Counted from the first letter of the stretch, positions 16,649 to 24,656 are shown. The stretch: DNA of 64,000 nt from Brevundimonas sp. (GCF_030682035.1 NZ_JAUXQZ010000003.1:81291-145290); one strand, 5' to 3'. Made by a program: numbers and translations. The notes: generated by a model from the letters alone, not told the origin.

Positions 16649-17476
16649 TCAGCGCTCCCAGTCCCCTACGGCCGCCTGCCACAGGGTCAGGGCGGCGATC
16701 GCGGCGGTGTCCGCCCGCAGAATGCGCGGCCCCAGCGATACGGCGGTGGTGAAGGGCAGGGCCCGCAGCCGGTCGCGCTCCTCGGGGGAAAAACCGCCCT
16801 CGGGCCCGATCAGAATGGTCCAAGGTATTCCTCCCCCATCGGGGGAGGGGGACCGCGAAGCGATGGAGGGGGCCGACCCATCCGCCGGCGTCAGGGGCTT
16901 GCCCCCTCCACCATCCTTCGGATGGTCCCCCTCCCCCGATGGGGGAGGACTGAGCGCCCCCCTCACCGGCGCCCCGCCCGTCTCATCGCAGAACATCAGC
17001 CGCCGCCCGGCCTCCCAGCCGTCCAGCAGGTCCGCCAGCTTCACCGGCTCGTCGACCATCGGCACGTCCAGCCGCCCGGTCTGCTCGGCGGCCTCGATGG
17101 CGATGGCGTCCAGCCGGTCCATCCGCACATGCTGGGTCTGGGTCCGGTGGGTGACCACCAGCCCGACCCGCCGCGCACCCAGCTCAGTCGCCTTCTCAAC
17201 GGCGAACTCCAGCGCGCTCTTCTTCACCACGCTGATCAGCAACTGCACATCCGGCCCTATGGCCTGCGGACGCACCTGTTCCTCGGCCCTCAGGACCGCG
17301 CCCTTCTTGAGCACCTCGGTGATGACGCAGCGCCACTCCCCGTCGCGGCCGTTGAAGACCAGCAGACTGTCCCCGATCTTCAGCCGCATCACCTGGGTCA
17401 GATAGCGCGACTGGTCCAGCGTCGGCAGGACGGCGGCTTCGGGGGCGAGCGGGGTGGGGACGTGGAGGCGGATCAT
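16649..17476 (-). CDS. rsmE: 16S rRNA (uracil-1498-N3)-methyltransferase with an in-frame palindromic insertion
   Basis: 275 aa from the ATG of MIRLHVPTPL; earlier codons are excluded. It methylates U1498 in 16S rRNA. SPOUT-fold landmarks: 'LTQVMRLKIGDSLLVFNG', 'SALEFAVEKATELG', 'RTQTQHVRMDRL', then 'TILIGPEGGFSPEERDRL' and 'SLGPRILRADTAAIAAL' forming the SAM-binding knot. Between residues about 176 and 216, just before the 'TILIGPEGG' strand, a translated palindromic repeat (16829-16950) adds about 41 Gly/Pro/Ser/Asp-rich residues ([10 protein letters not shown]...SPSPDGGG). Without it the protein would be about 234 aa, near family size. The insertion keeps frame and has no stop, so the enzyme is probably functional with a surface loop. 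Confidence 0.95.
   Translation of the reverse strand: MIRLHVPTPLAPEAAVLPTLDQSRYLTQVMRLKIGDSLLVFNGRDGEWRCVITEVLKKGAVLRAEEQVRPQAIGPDVQLLISVVKKSALEFAVEKATELGARRVGLVVTHRTQTQHVRMDRLDAIAIEAAEQTGRLDVPMVDEPVKLADLLDGWEAGRRLMFCDETGGAPVRGALSPPPSGEGDHPKDGGGGKPLTPADGSAPSIASRSPSPDGGGIPWTILIGPEGGFSPEERDRLRALPFTTAVSLGPRILRADTAAIAALTLWQAAVGDWER
16829..16950. repeat. Palindromic repeat, family A copy 2 (inside rsmE)
   Basis: Left arm CCTCCCCCATCGGGGGAGG and GGGGACC; right arm GGTCCCCC then CTCCCCCGATGGGGGAGGA, so the two ends are inverted complements of about 25 bp. The interior also pairs (GGAGGGGGCC against GGCTTGCCCCCTCC). It lies wholly within the rsmE reading frame. Confidence 0.9.
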
Positions 17477-17557
17477 TGGGTCACCCTTGCGCACCGTTGC
17501 TGTGCAGCTCGATATCATCCAACATCGCGCACCGCCGCTGGTTGTTCTGGACCGTGC

Positions 17558-17923
17558 ATGCTCCGAATCCTGGATCGCTATTTAGGAGCAGTCGCGGCGT
17601 CAATCGTTGCCGTAGTGATGTTGCTTGGGACCTACGCCCAATTCGCCTTTCCGTATTGGCGTGGGGGCCCGCCACTGGAAGGCTGCTATTTCGGCGACGC
17701 ACTCATCGTATTCATCGCCTGCGGTGACGGCGTTCCCGGTTTCGTTGAGCCTATTCTCACATGGGCCTGGTACCTGACCTGGGGGTGCTTCTGGCTGCTG
17801 GGCTTCTTCGTGCCGCTCGCCCCGATAATCGGCTTGCCCATTCTGATCGTCTGGGTGGGCGCGATCATCCTTGCAGTCCGATGGGCGTGGCGGACGTTCA
17901 AACGTCGAACGCAAGCCGGCTGA
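17558..17923 (+). CDS. Hypothetical membrane protein
   Basis: 121 aa from the ATG of MLRILDRYLG. Three or four hydrophobic segments: 'AVAASIVAVVMLLGTYAQFA', 'ILTWAWYLTWGCFWLLGFF' and 'IIGLPILIVWVGAIILAVRW', ending in a basic tail (RTFKRRTQAG). The third-position GC is below that of neighbours, so it may be a recent arrival. It lies divergent from rsmE and convergent with the acyl-CoA dehydrogenase gene (3 bp between stops). I do not recognise the family. The longer frame reaching back to 16619 is antisense to rsmE and was rejected. Confidence 0.7.
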   Translation: MLRILDRYLGAVAASIVAVVMLLGTYAQFAFPYWRGGPPLEGCYFGDALIVFIACGDGVPGFVEPILTWAWYLTWGCFWLLGFFVPLAPIIGLPILIVWVGAIILAVRWAWRTFKRRTQAG

Positions 17924-17926
17924 CCC

Positions 17927-19090
17927 TCAGAGCGTCCGCGCGATCAGCAGCTTCATGATCTCATTGGTCCCGCCGTAGATCCGCTGCACCCGCGCATCCT
18001 TGTACAGCTGGGCGATCGGATATTCGTTCATATAGCCGTAGCCGCCGTGCAGCTGCAGCATCTCGTCGATGACCTCGCCCTGGATGTCGGTGACCCAGTA
18101 TTTGGCCATCGAGGCGGTGGCGGCGTCGAGCTTGCCTTGAAGGTGCAGGCCGATGCAGTGGTCGACGAACACCTTGGCCACGGTCAGCTTGGTCTTGACC
18201 TCGGCCAGTTTGAACTGGGTGTTCTGGAAGTCGATGACGCGTTTCCCGAACGCCTTGCGTTCCTTGACGTAGGCCAGCGTCTCCTGAAGCCCGCGCTCGG
18301 CAGCGGCCACGCCCTGGACGGCGATGTTCAGCCGCTCCTGCGGCAGCTGCTGCATCAGCTGGATGAAGCCCTGACCCTCGCCGCCGCCGATGATGTTCTC
18401 GCCGGGGACCTTCACCTCGTTGAAGAACAGTTCGGAGGTGTCATTGCCCTCCATGCCGATCTTGTGGAGGTTGCGGCCGCGCTCGAAGCCCTCCGCCCCG
18501 TCGGTCTCGACGATGATCAGGCTCGTGCCCTTGGCGCCCTCGGCCGGATCGGTCTTGGCCACGACGATGACGAAGTTGGCCAGCTGGCCGTTGGTGATGA
18601 AGGTCTTGGACCCGTTCACCACATACTGGTTGCCCTGTTTGACGGCGGTGGTCTTGACCCCTTGCAGGTCCGAGCCCGCGCCCGGCTCGGTCATGGCGAT
18701 GGCCCCGACCAGCTCGCCCGAGGCCAGCCGCGGCAGCCAGCGCGCCTTCTGCTCCTCGGTGCCGTAGTGCCAGATGTAGGGCATGACGATCGCATTGTGC
18801 AGCGAGATGCCGAAGTGATCCGCGCCCTTCCAGCCCAGCTGGCGCATCAGCACCACCTCATGCCGGTAGTCGCCGCCCATGCCGCCGTCGGCCTCGGGCA
18901 TCGACAGGCCCAGAAGGCCGGCCTCGCCGGACTGGTTCCACAGCGCGCGCGGCACGGACGCCTTGGCGATCCACGACTGCACAACCTCAGGCGACGCATG
19001 CTCGTCGATCCATTTGCCGACGCTGTCGGAGAAGAGGGTGATCTCCTCTTCCTGCATGAAGGCGGGCTCGGGGACGTTGAGGACGTTCAT
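17927..19090 (-). CDS. Acyl-CoA dehydrogenase (long-chain/isovaleryl subclass)
   Basis: 387 aa from the ATG of MNVLNVPEPAF; a TTG two codons earlier is possible. FAD enzyme oxidising an acyl-CoA to the 2,3-enoyl-CoA. 'AIAMTEPGAGSDLQGVKTTA' and 'NGSKTFITNGQLANFVIVVAKT' are the family FAD/substrate blocks, and 'YGYMNEYPIAQLYKDARV' is the C-terminal signature. The position that holds the catalytic Glu in short/medium-chain enzymes (IYEGT) is Gly here (IYGGTNE). The base is therefore expected to be the Glu in 'QQLPQERLNIA', as in long-chain and isovaleryl-CoA dehydrogenases. It follows a second acyl-CoA dehydrogenase and a MerR regulator on the same strand, separated by a palindromic repeat. Confidence 0.94.
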   Translation of the reverse strand: MNVLNVPEPAFMQEEEITLFSDSVGKWIDEHASPEVVQSWIAKASVPRALWNQSGEAGLLGLSMPEADGGMGGDYRHEVVLMRQLGWKGADHFGISLHNAIVMPYIWHYGTEEQKARWLPRLASGELVGAIAMTEPGAGSDLQGVKTTAVKQGNQYVVNGSKTFITNGQLANFVIVVAKTDPAEGAKGTSLIIVETDGAEGFERGRNLHKIGMEGNDTSELFFNEVKVPGENIIGGGEGQGFIQLMQQLPQERLNIAVQGVAAAERGLQETLAYVKERKAFGKRVIDFQNTQFKLAEVKTKLTVAKVFVDHCIGLHLQGKLDAATASMAKYWVTDIQGEVIDEMLQLHGGYGYMNEYPIAQLYKDARVQRIYGGTNEIMKLLIARTL

Positions 19091-19109
19091 GATCAAATCC
19101 GCTTCAATG

Positions 19110-19272
19110 GCCCCTCTCCCGGCGGGAGAGGGCTTGAGCGCACGATCGCGCCAGCGATCGTTCTTGCGCGAAAGGGTGAGGGGATACGGCGCCCGGACGT
19201 CCTCCGCGGGACGCCCTCACCCTCCCACTCGCTGGCGCGAGCGGGCCCCTCCCTCTCCCCTCGGGAGAGGGG
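19110..19272. repeat. Palindromic repeat, family B copy 1
   Basis: Ends in two hairpins: CCCTCTCCCGGCGGGAGAGGG on the left is 21 bases and is quoted here only by its arms, CCCTCTCCC and GGGAGAGGG; the right one is CCCTCTCCCC with GGGAGAGGGG. The interior holds CGATCGCGCCAGCGATCG and the GGGTGAGGG / CCCTCACCC pair. The same family is inserted in tilS at 60541. It fills the gap between the two acyl-CoA dehydrogenase genes. Confidence 0.85.
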
Positions 19273-19275
19273 TTT

Positions 19276-21060
19276 CTAAAACGCCTCCGCCGGCATCGCC
19301 ATCAGCACCTCGGCGCCGGTCTTCAGCTTGGCCAGATGCGCCCCCGTATCGGGCAGGATGCGCTCGACGAAATAGCGGCCGGTCATCAGCTTGTTGGCGT
19401 AGAAGGGATCGCTGGTCCCGGCGTCGATCTGCTTCTGGGCCGCGATGGCCATCTGCGCCCACATGTAGGCCAGCGCCGTCAGACCGAAGATGTGCAGATA
19501 GTCGGTCGAGGCCGCGCCCGCATTGTCCGGGTTCGCCATGCCGTTCTGCATCAGCCACATGGTGCCTTCCTGCAGCTTCTTTTTGGCGTCGGTCAGGCCG
19601 TCGATGAAGGGTTTGATCGGCGTGTCGCCGCCGTTCTCCGACACGAAGGCGTCGATTTCGGCGAACCAGCTCATGATGGCCCGGCCGCCGTTGGCGGGCA
19701 GTTTGCGGCCCACCAGATCCAGCGCCTGGATGCCGTTGGCGCCCTCGTAGATCATGGTGATCCGCGCATCGCGCAGATACTGGGACGCCGGGAAATGCTC
19801 GGTGTAGCCGCTGCCGCCGTGCACCTGCATGGCGAGGCTGGCGACGTGGAAGCCTTTGTCGGTCAGATAGGCTTTCAGCACCGGGGTGATCAGACCCATA
19901 TAGTCGTGGGCCTTCTGCGCCTCTGCCGCATCGTCCGAGTGCTGAAGATCGGCCTGGAGCGCCGTCCACAAAATGAAGGCCTGACCGCCTTCGACGAAGG
20001 CCTTGGCCTCCAGCAGCATGCGGCGCACGTCGGGGTGGACCATGATGGAATCCGCCGGCAGCTCGGGACTCTTCGGCCCGGTCAGCGAACGGCCCTGCAA
20101 CCGGTCATGGGCGAACTCGACGGCGGCCTGATAGGCGGCCGTCCCGATCGACAGGCCCTGCAGGCCGGTGCCGAGGCGGGCCTCGTTCATCATCACGAAC
20201 ATGGCCGCCATGCCCTTGTTCTCGGTCCCGACCAGCCAGCCCTTCGCCCCGTCATAGGCCATGACGCAGGTCGAATTGCCGTGGATGCCCATCTTGTGCT
20301 CGAGGCCGGCGCAGGCCGCGCCGACGTTGCGCTCGCCCAGCGAACCGTCTTCATTGACGAACACCTTGGGCACGACAAACAGGCTGATGCCCTTGATCCC
20401 CTCGGGCGCGCCCTCGATCCGGGCCAGCACCAGATGGATGATGTTGTCGGTGAAGTCGTGCTCGCCCGACGAAATCCAGATCTTCTGGCCGGTGATGTTG
20501 TAGCTGCCGTCGCCATTCGGCACCGCCTTGGTGCGGATCAGGCCCAGGTCCGTGCCGCACTGCGGCTCGGTCAGGTTCATGGTCCCGCCCCATTCGCCGG
20601 TCGCCATCCTGGGCAGATACATCGCCTTCTGCTCATCCGACCCGTTGGCGTTCAGGCCCCAGTAGGCGCCTGCGGTCAGGCCCGGATACATCGAGAAGGC
20701 GGCGCTGGCGGCGGCGGTCATCTGGCCGAAGGCCATGGCCACCACAGCCGGCATCCCCTGACCGCCATGCTCGGGCAGGGCCGACAGGGCGGGCCAGCCG
20801 GCCTCGACCATGGCCTTGTAGGCCTCCTTCCAGCCCGTCGGGCCGGTGACCTTGCCGTTATCCCATTTGCAGCCTTCCTGATCGCCGATGCGGTTCAGGG
20901 GCGCGATGACCTCCTCGGCGAATTTGGCGCCTTCCTCGAGGATCTGGCCGACCAGGTCGGAGGAGACGTCGGCGAACCCGGGCTGGTTGGCGTAGCGGTC
21001 GATCTCCAGCACTTCATTGAGGATAAAGGTCAGATCACGGACGGGCGCCTTGTAAGCCAT
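19276..21060 (-). CDS. Acyl-CoA dehydrogenase, large (DmdC/AcdA-like) subclass
   Basis: 594 aa, longer than the 380-aa standard because of an N-terminal extension (MAYKAPVRDLTFIL) and an additional C-terminal helical domain, as in the subclass that includes 3-methylmercaptopropionyl-CoA dehydrogenase and FadE-like proteins. Landmarks: 'MNLTEPQCGTDLGLIRTKA' (about 160), 'GQKIWISSGEHD', 'LEHKMGIHGNSTC', 'QVHGGSGYTEHFPASQYLRD' and 'ITMIYEGANGIQALDL', where the Glu of YEG is the catalytic base. The substrate cannot be assigned; fatty or branched acyl-CoA is likely from the MerR neighbour. The start lies 4 bp after the merR stop, so co-transcription is clear. Confidence 0.95.
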   Translation of the reverse strand: MAYKAPVRDLTFILNEVLEIDRYANQPGFADVSSDLVGQILEEGAKFAEEVIAPLNRIGDQEGCKWDNGKVTGPTGWKEAYKAMVEAGWPALSALPEHGGQGMPAVVAMAFGQMTAAASAAFSMYPGLTAGAYWGLNANGSDEQKAMYLPRMATGEWGGTMNLTEPQCGTDLGLIRTKAVPNGDGSYNITGQKIWISSGEHDFTDNIIHLVLARIEGAPEGIKGISLFVVPKVFVNEDGSLGERNVGAACAGLEHKMGIHGNSTCVMAYDGAKGWLVGTENKGMAAMFVMMNEARLGTGLQGLSIGTAAYQAAVEFAHDRLQGRSLTGPKSPELPADSIMVHPDVRRMLLEAKAFVEGGQAFILWTALQADLQHSDDAAEAQKAHDYMGLITPVLKAYLTDKGFHVASLAMQVHGGSGYTEHFPASQYLRDARITMIYEGANGIQALDLVGRKLPANGGRAIMSWFAEIDAFVSENGGDTPIKPFIDGLTDAKKKLQEGTMWLMQNGMANPDNAGAASTDYLHIFGLTALAYMWAQMAIAAQKQIDAGTSDPFYANKLMTGRYFVERILPDTGAHLAKLKTGAEVLMAMPAEAF

Positions 21061-21064
21061 GGAG

Positions 21065-21550
21065 TTATGCTCTCGCTTTGAAGGGCTGGTGGTGGTGGTC
21101 CGGGTTGAGCCGGGCCTTGAGGAGATTGGCGTATTCGTCGGCGCCGGGCAGCAGGTCGGGGCGGTGCTCGCCCAGCTTGCGCTCCATCACGGCGCAGGCT
21201 TCCTCGGCCGTCTCGATGGCGGCGTCGAGGTCTTCGCGCTGCTGTTTCAGCGCCGCGATCTGGGCCCGATGGCGGCGCAGGGCGACCGACATCTGATGGG
21301 CGTTGTGATCATCGTGGTCGTAGAGATCCAGCATCTCCTGGATCTCCAGCAGGCTGAAACCGATGCGGCGGCCGCGCAGGATCAGCTTCAGCCGTGCCCG
21401 GTCGCGGGCGTCATAGACCCGCGTCTGACCCTTGCGGGCCGGGGTCAGCAGACCCTTGTCCTCATAGAAGCGCAGGGCGCGCGCCGTCGCCCCGAACTCG
21501 CGACAGAGCTGACGGATGGAATAGGTGCGATGATCGTCGGCGGTCGCCAT
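21065..21550 (-). CDS. MerR family transcriptional regulator (LiuR-like)
   Basis: 161 aa. The N-terminal winged helix reads 'YSIRQLCREFGATARALRFYEDKGLL' then 'YDARDRARLKLILRGRRIGFSL'. A long coiled coil follows ('HRAQIAALKQQREDLDAAIE'), with a single Cys in 'EEACAVMERKLGE'. MerR proteins directly upstream of acyl-CoA dehydrogenases are usually regulators of branched-chain amino acid or fatty acid breakdown (LiuR and relatives), which fits here. It is the first gene of the merR-acd-repeat-acd unit and probably autoregulated. Confidence 0.92.
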   Translation of the reverse strand: MATADDHRTYSIRQLCREFGATARALRFYEDKGLLTPARKGQTRVYDARDRARLKLILRGRRIGFSLLEIQEMLDLYDHDDHNAHQMSVALRRHRAQIAALKQQREDLDAAIETAEEACAVMERKLGEHRPDLLPGADEYANLLKARLNPDHHHQPFKARA

Positions 21551-21599
21551 ACAGCCGTCATAACTTGACGTGCACGTAAAGGGAAGCCTTTAGCTCGGC

Positions 21600-21770
21600 A
21601 TGGGTCGCAAACACGTCAACCTCTGCAATGCCCCTGACAAACGCGATCTGCCGCAGCAGACTTGGGTCGTCTGCGGCCGGCCGTTCTCCTGGCGCCGGAA
21701 ACGGGCGCGGGACCGGGAGGCGGTGAAGGTCTGTTCGGACCGTCGCCGGGCCCTTAGGCGACGTCGGTAA
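21600..21770 (+). CDS. DUF2256-like mini-protein with two zinc cysteines missing
   Basis: 56 aa in the space between merR and the outer-membrane-like gene. The segment 'RDLPQQTWVVCGRPFSWRRK' followed by 'AVKVCSDRRR' matches DUF2256, whose members read LP.K.C..C.RPF.WRKKW...W..VKYCS..CR and carry four zinc-type cysteines. Here the first Cys is Trp and the last is Arg, so only two of four remain, and the 'KKW..DW' core is 'KRARDRE'. No obvious Shine-Dalgarno sequence. It is likely a decaying copy; DUF2256 genes often accompany cryptochrome/photolyase genes, none of which is here. Confidence 0.55.
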   Translation: MGRKHVNLCNAPDKRDLPQQTWVVCGRPFSWRRKRARDREAVKVCSDRRRALRRRR

Positions 21771-21830
21771 TATCAGCTCATACCCGCCTAGCTACGGTCA
21801 CGCTGGCGGCGCGAGCTCGGCAGCCGGGTT

Positions 21831-22589
21831 CTAGAACCGTCGCTCAAGCGCGACCAGCAGGCGGATCTGGCCGTCGGTATGGTCGCGGGCGGCGCCGGCG
21901 GCGAACAGGTAGCCGGCCTCGATCTCGAGTTCGGCGGGCAGCCAGGACGGGTGGGTCTCCCATTTGGCCATCGGGCCGATGTAGTGGGCCTGACGGCCGC
22001 CGAGGGCCCCGGCAACGCCGAGGTCGCCGAAGGCCTCGAGGCCGAGACGCAGATAGGGCGCGACCTCCCAGGTGGTGGAGGCGGCGTAGCCGTATTCAGT
22101 GGTGTTCTCGCCGGGCCGGTCGGTCAGGGGCTTTTTCACGACCAGATTGAGCAGGGCCTGGAAATTGTCCTGCGTTTTGGCCAGCAGCAGCTTGCCCTCG
22201 GCGACGCCGGATTCATTGTGGATGCGTTGTTCGTATTCGCCATAGAGGCCGACATCGATGCCGAGGCCCGGGATCTGGCCGACATAGACGACGCCCTCGA
22301 CGGCGATGGCGTCGAGCTTGCGTGCGGCCCCCGGCTCGTCCTCGACCTCGGCCAGGACGGCGAGGCTGAAACGGTCGCTGAAGCCGTGCTCCAGCTCGTA
22401 GACCGTGGTCTGGTCGCCGTCGGCGCTGCCACCGGACAAACGTCCGCTGCGTACCTCAAACTCGGTCAGGCCGTTGTTGACGTAGGGCGTATAGACTGTC
22501 TGGCCCAGGCCGGGTTCGGCCGCGGCCGCGCCGGCCCAGCACAGGGCCAGGGTGAAAACGCCGGCGGCCGCGGATCGTGCTCTCGTCAT
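21831..22589 (-). CDS. Exported, outer-membrane-like protein of the iron module
   Basis: 252 aa. The ATG at 22589 is preferred because AGGA lies 6 nt upstream; an ATG two codons earlier is also open. A signal peptide (RARSAAAGVFTLALCWAGAAAA) is followed by alternating short strands with aromatic residues: 'VYELEHGFSDRFSLAVLAEVE', 'VVYVGQIPGLGIDVGLYGEYE', 'YGYAASTTWEVAPYLRLGLE', ending in 'GQIRLLVALERRF'. The terminal Phe and strand pattern suggest an outer-membrane beta-barrel. It is divergent from the cupredoxin-FTR1 pair with a Fur-box-like dyad between, so it is probably part of iron or metal uptake. The exact family is not recognised. Confidence 0.78.
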   Translation of the reverse strand: MTRARSAAAGVFTLALCWAGAAAAEPGLGQTVYTPYVNNGLTEFEVRSGRLSGGSADGDQTTVYELEHGFSDRFSLAVLAEVEDEPGAARKLDAIAVEGVVYVGQIPGLGIDVGLYGEYEQRIHNESGVAEGKLLLAKTQDNFQALLNLVVKKPLTDRPGENTTEYGYAASTTWEVAPYLRLGLEAFGDLGVAGALGGRQAHYIGPMAKWETHPSWLPAELEIEAGYLFAAGAARDHTDGQIRLLVALERRF

Positions 22590-22630
22590 AGTCATTCCTG
22601 TAGTTGAGAGGCAATCGCGTATTCCATCTT

Positions 22631-22649
22631 GCGAACGATTGTCAATCGC
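22631..22649. promoter_or_regulatory. Fur-box-like dyad
   Basis: GCGAACGATTGTCAATCGC, a 19-bp near-palindrome with the perfect core CGATTG-T-CAATCG. It differs at three positions from the commonly seen Fur site GCGAATGATTCTCATTCGC. It lies 31 bp upstream of the cupredoxin ATG and 41 bp upstream of the divergent gene's start, well placed to repress both under iron sufficiency. Confidence 0.6.
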
Positions 22650-22680
22650 GGTAATCCCCCACGCCTGGTTTTGGAGTGTT

Positions 22681-23037
22681 ATGACAATGAAGCGCCTGTC
22701 CCTGCGGCTGTTGGCCGTGGCCCTGATATCCGGACTTTCCGCGACCGGCAGTTTCGCGGGTGGTGAGCCATCGGTGACGGTGACGCTGCGGGACCACCGC
22801 TTCACCCCGGCGACGGTAACCGTGCCGGCACGGCAGCGGGTGCAGGTGGTGCTGATCAATCAGGATCGCGCCACCGAGGAGTTCGACAGCCACGACCTGC
22901 GCATCGAAAAGATGGTTACGCCGGGCGCGACGGTGCGCTTCTTCATCGGCCCGCTGCGGCCGGGCGCCTATGAGTTCGTCGGCGAGTTCCATCCGCTTAC
23001 CGCCCAGGGCCAGATCGTCGCCGTCGCGGGGCAATAG
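22681..23037 (+). CDS. Periplasmic cupredoxin-like protein (EfeO/P19-type domain)
   Basis: 118 aa with a signal peptide (MKRLSLRLLAVALISGLSATGSFAG). The rest is a single beta-sandwich domain: 'VTVTLRDHRFTPATVTVPA', 'VVLINQDRATEEFDSHDLRIE', 'PGAYEFVGEFHPLTAQGQIV'. It resembles the cupredoxin domain paired with FTR1 permeases in EfeUOB-like systems. The type-1 copper Cys is absent, but His in 'DSHD' and 'GEFHPL' could bind metal. It ends 2 bp before the FTR1 start, so they are co-translated. Probable role: binding or handing over iron (or a redox metal) to the permease in the periplasm. Confidence 0.88.
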   Translation: MTMKRLSLRLLAVALISGLSATGSFAGGEPSVTVTLRDHRFTPATVTVPARQRVQVVLINQDRATEEFDSHDLRIEKMVTPGATVRFFIGPLRPGAYEFVGEFHPLTAQGQIVAVAGQ

Positions 23038-23039
23038 TC

Positions 23040-23861
23040 ATGCTGGCGGCGCTCCTGATCGTCTTTCGCGAAGTGCTTGAGGCGGGACTGATCATCGGCA
23101 TTGTGCTGGCAGCGACCGTCGGCACGCCCGGGCGGCTGCGCTTTATCGGCTACGGGGCCGCCGGGGGTCTCGCCGGGGCCTGTCTGCTGGCGGTGTTCGC
23201 CCAAGGTCTGGCCGAAGCCTTCGCCGGGGCGGGGCAGGACCTGTTCAATGCCGCCGTCCTGGGTGTCGCGGTCCTGATGCTGGCCTGGCACACCGTCTGG
23301 ATGGCCGGCCATGCCCGGGCCCTGTCACAGGACATGACCGCACTGGGCCGATCGGTGGCGGTCGGCGACCGGACGCTGGTGGCTCTGGCGGTGGTCGTCG
23401 GGGTGGCGATCCTGCGCGAGGGGGCCGAGGTGGTGCTGTTCCTGTTCGGCATCGTTGTCGCCGGCGGCGAGGCCCCGGCGGCCGTCCTGCTTGGCGGCCT
23501 GGGCGGCATTGTCGTCGGCGGGCTGTTGTCCTGGCTGATCTATCGTGGCCTGTTGATCATTCCGACCGGCCGGCTGTTCGGGGTCACCAACCTGCTGCTT
23601 AGCCTGTTAGCCGCCGGCATGGCGGGACAGGCAGCAGTTTATCTGGTCCGCGCCGGCCTGCTGCCGCCACTGGGCGACCAGATGTGGGACACCTCGGCCA
23701 GGTTGCCGGACAACGGGCTGCTTGGCCGGTCGCTGCATGTGCTGGTCGGCTATTCCGATCGCCCGATGGGGATTCAGCTGGCTGCCTACGGGGTGGTGCT
23801 GGTCAGCCTGCTGTTGTTGCAGCGCCGCATGGCCGCCCCGGTCCCGCGCGGCACTGGGTGA
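23040..23861 (+). CDS. FTR1 family iron permease
   Basis: 273 aa with about seven membrane helices. Two REXXE-type motifs expected of Ftr1/EfeU permeases are visible: 'VFREVLEAGLIIG' (residues 9-14) and 'AILREGAEVVLFLFG' (about 128). The protein carries iron across the inner membrane; yeast Ftr1 couples to a ferroxidase, while bacterial EfeU works with periplasmic EfeO/EfeB. Here the only partner is the small cupredoxin-like protein upstream. No EfeB-like peroxidase is seen in the window. Confidence 0.93.
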   Translation: MLAALLIVFREVLEAGLIIGIVLAATVGTPGRLRFIGYGAAGGLAGACLLAVFAQGLAEAFAGAGQDLFNAAVLGVAVLMLAWHTVWMAGHARALSQDMTALGRSVAVGDRTLVALAVVVGVAILREGAEVVLFLFGIVVAGGEAPAAVLLGGLGGIVVGGLLSWLIYRGLLIIPTGRLFGVTNLLLSLLAAGMAGQAAVYLVRAGLLPPLGDQMWDTSARLPDNGLLGRSLHVLVGYSDRPMGIQLAAYGVVLVSLLLLQRRMAAPVPRGTG

Positions 23862-24053
23862 TTTTTCACCAAGGATAGCCCTGCCCCTATCCATCCGGCG
23901 TCTGGGCTTCTGCGCATGGATCTGGCGCTCTCGTGTGCCCGAAAGCTGGAGCGTGAATCCCCAGTCCACCCTCACGTTAGAACGATGTCCGCTTCCCGAC
24001 CGGCCCGCCATTGCGAATATCCGCTCGTCGAAGGTGGACGAAGCCCCAGCCGA

Positions 24054-24482
24054 TCACCCTTGGCGAACTTCGCGCGCCCTTTTCCACAGGACCGGCGCCG
24101 TGATGGCGATCAGCACCAGGTTGGTCACCGCCGGGCCGACATCCAGGCCGGTGGCGTGGACGGCCAGCATCACGACCTCCAGAGCCAGCAGGCCGCTCGC
24201 GGCCATGACGAGCAACGGCCGGCCCTGTTTCCAGGACACCAGCGGGGCCAGCACCAGGACGGCGAGGATGATCTCGGCGATGCCGAGGCCGCGGACCAGG
24301 GTCGGCGCCACCAGGGCGGGCCAGCGCATCAGCTCGATCAGATTGGCCATCGGCTCGCTGAGCTTTGCGTAGCCGGCGGCGATGAAGAACATCGCGATCC
24401 ACCCCTGGAGCGTCCAGAGCGTCAGATTGCGGTAGCTGGCGTTGAGGCGCGAACGGGAGGGGGAGAGAGTCTGAGAAGTCAT
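24054..24482 (-). CDS. DoxX-like membrane protein
   Basis: 142 aa from the ATG of MTSQTLSPSRSR. Four membrane helices: 'LQGWIAMFFIAAGYAKL', 'GLGIAEIILAVLVLAPLV', 'PLLVMAASGLLALEVVMLAV' and 'VTNLVLIAITAPVLW'. The first helix pattern 'FIAAGYAKLSEPM' and the following 'RWPALVAPTLVRGLGIAEI' are those of the DoxX family. The role of these proteins is poorly defined (respiratory or redox-linked in some). About 190 bp downstream, up to the FTR1 gene, contain nothing recognised. The frame extension to 24632 has no support. Confidence 0.82.
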   Translation of the reverse strand: MTSQTLSPSRSRLNASYRNLTLWTLQGWIAMFFIAAGYAKLSEPMANLIELMRWPALVAPTLVRGLGIAEIILAVLVLAPLVSWKQGRPLLVMAASGLLALEVVMLAVHATGLDVGPAVTNLVLIAITAPVLWKRAREVRQG

Positions 24483-24656
24483 TTTGGTTACGCCGGGGAG
24501 GGCGCTCTTGTTATTTGCAACAGCAGCGATGTCGGATCGCAATAGCCGTCCCGCAAGGGTGCGAAGCGTGAGCGTAACCATCCGTGACCGCCTTCTGCGT
24601 GAGCTACGGGGCCAGAGCGTGGCCGTATGCATAATTCCTTGTAATCTGACTTCGAT

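Noticed and set aside
15282..17405. A 707-codon frame antisense to gshA and rsmE
   Set aside because: Shadow frame; no recognisable domain, and both sense genes are complete.
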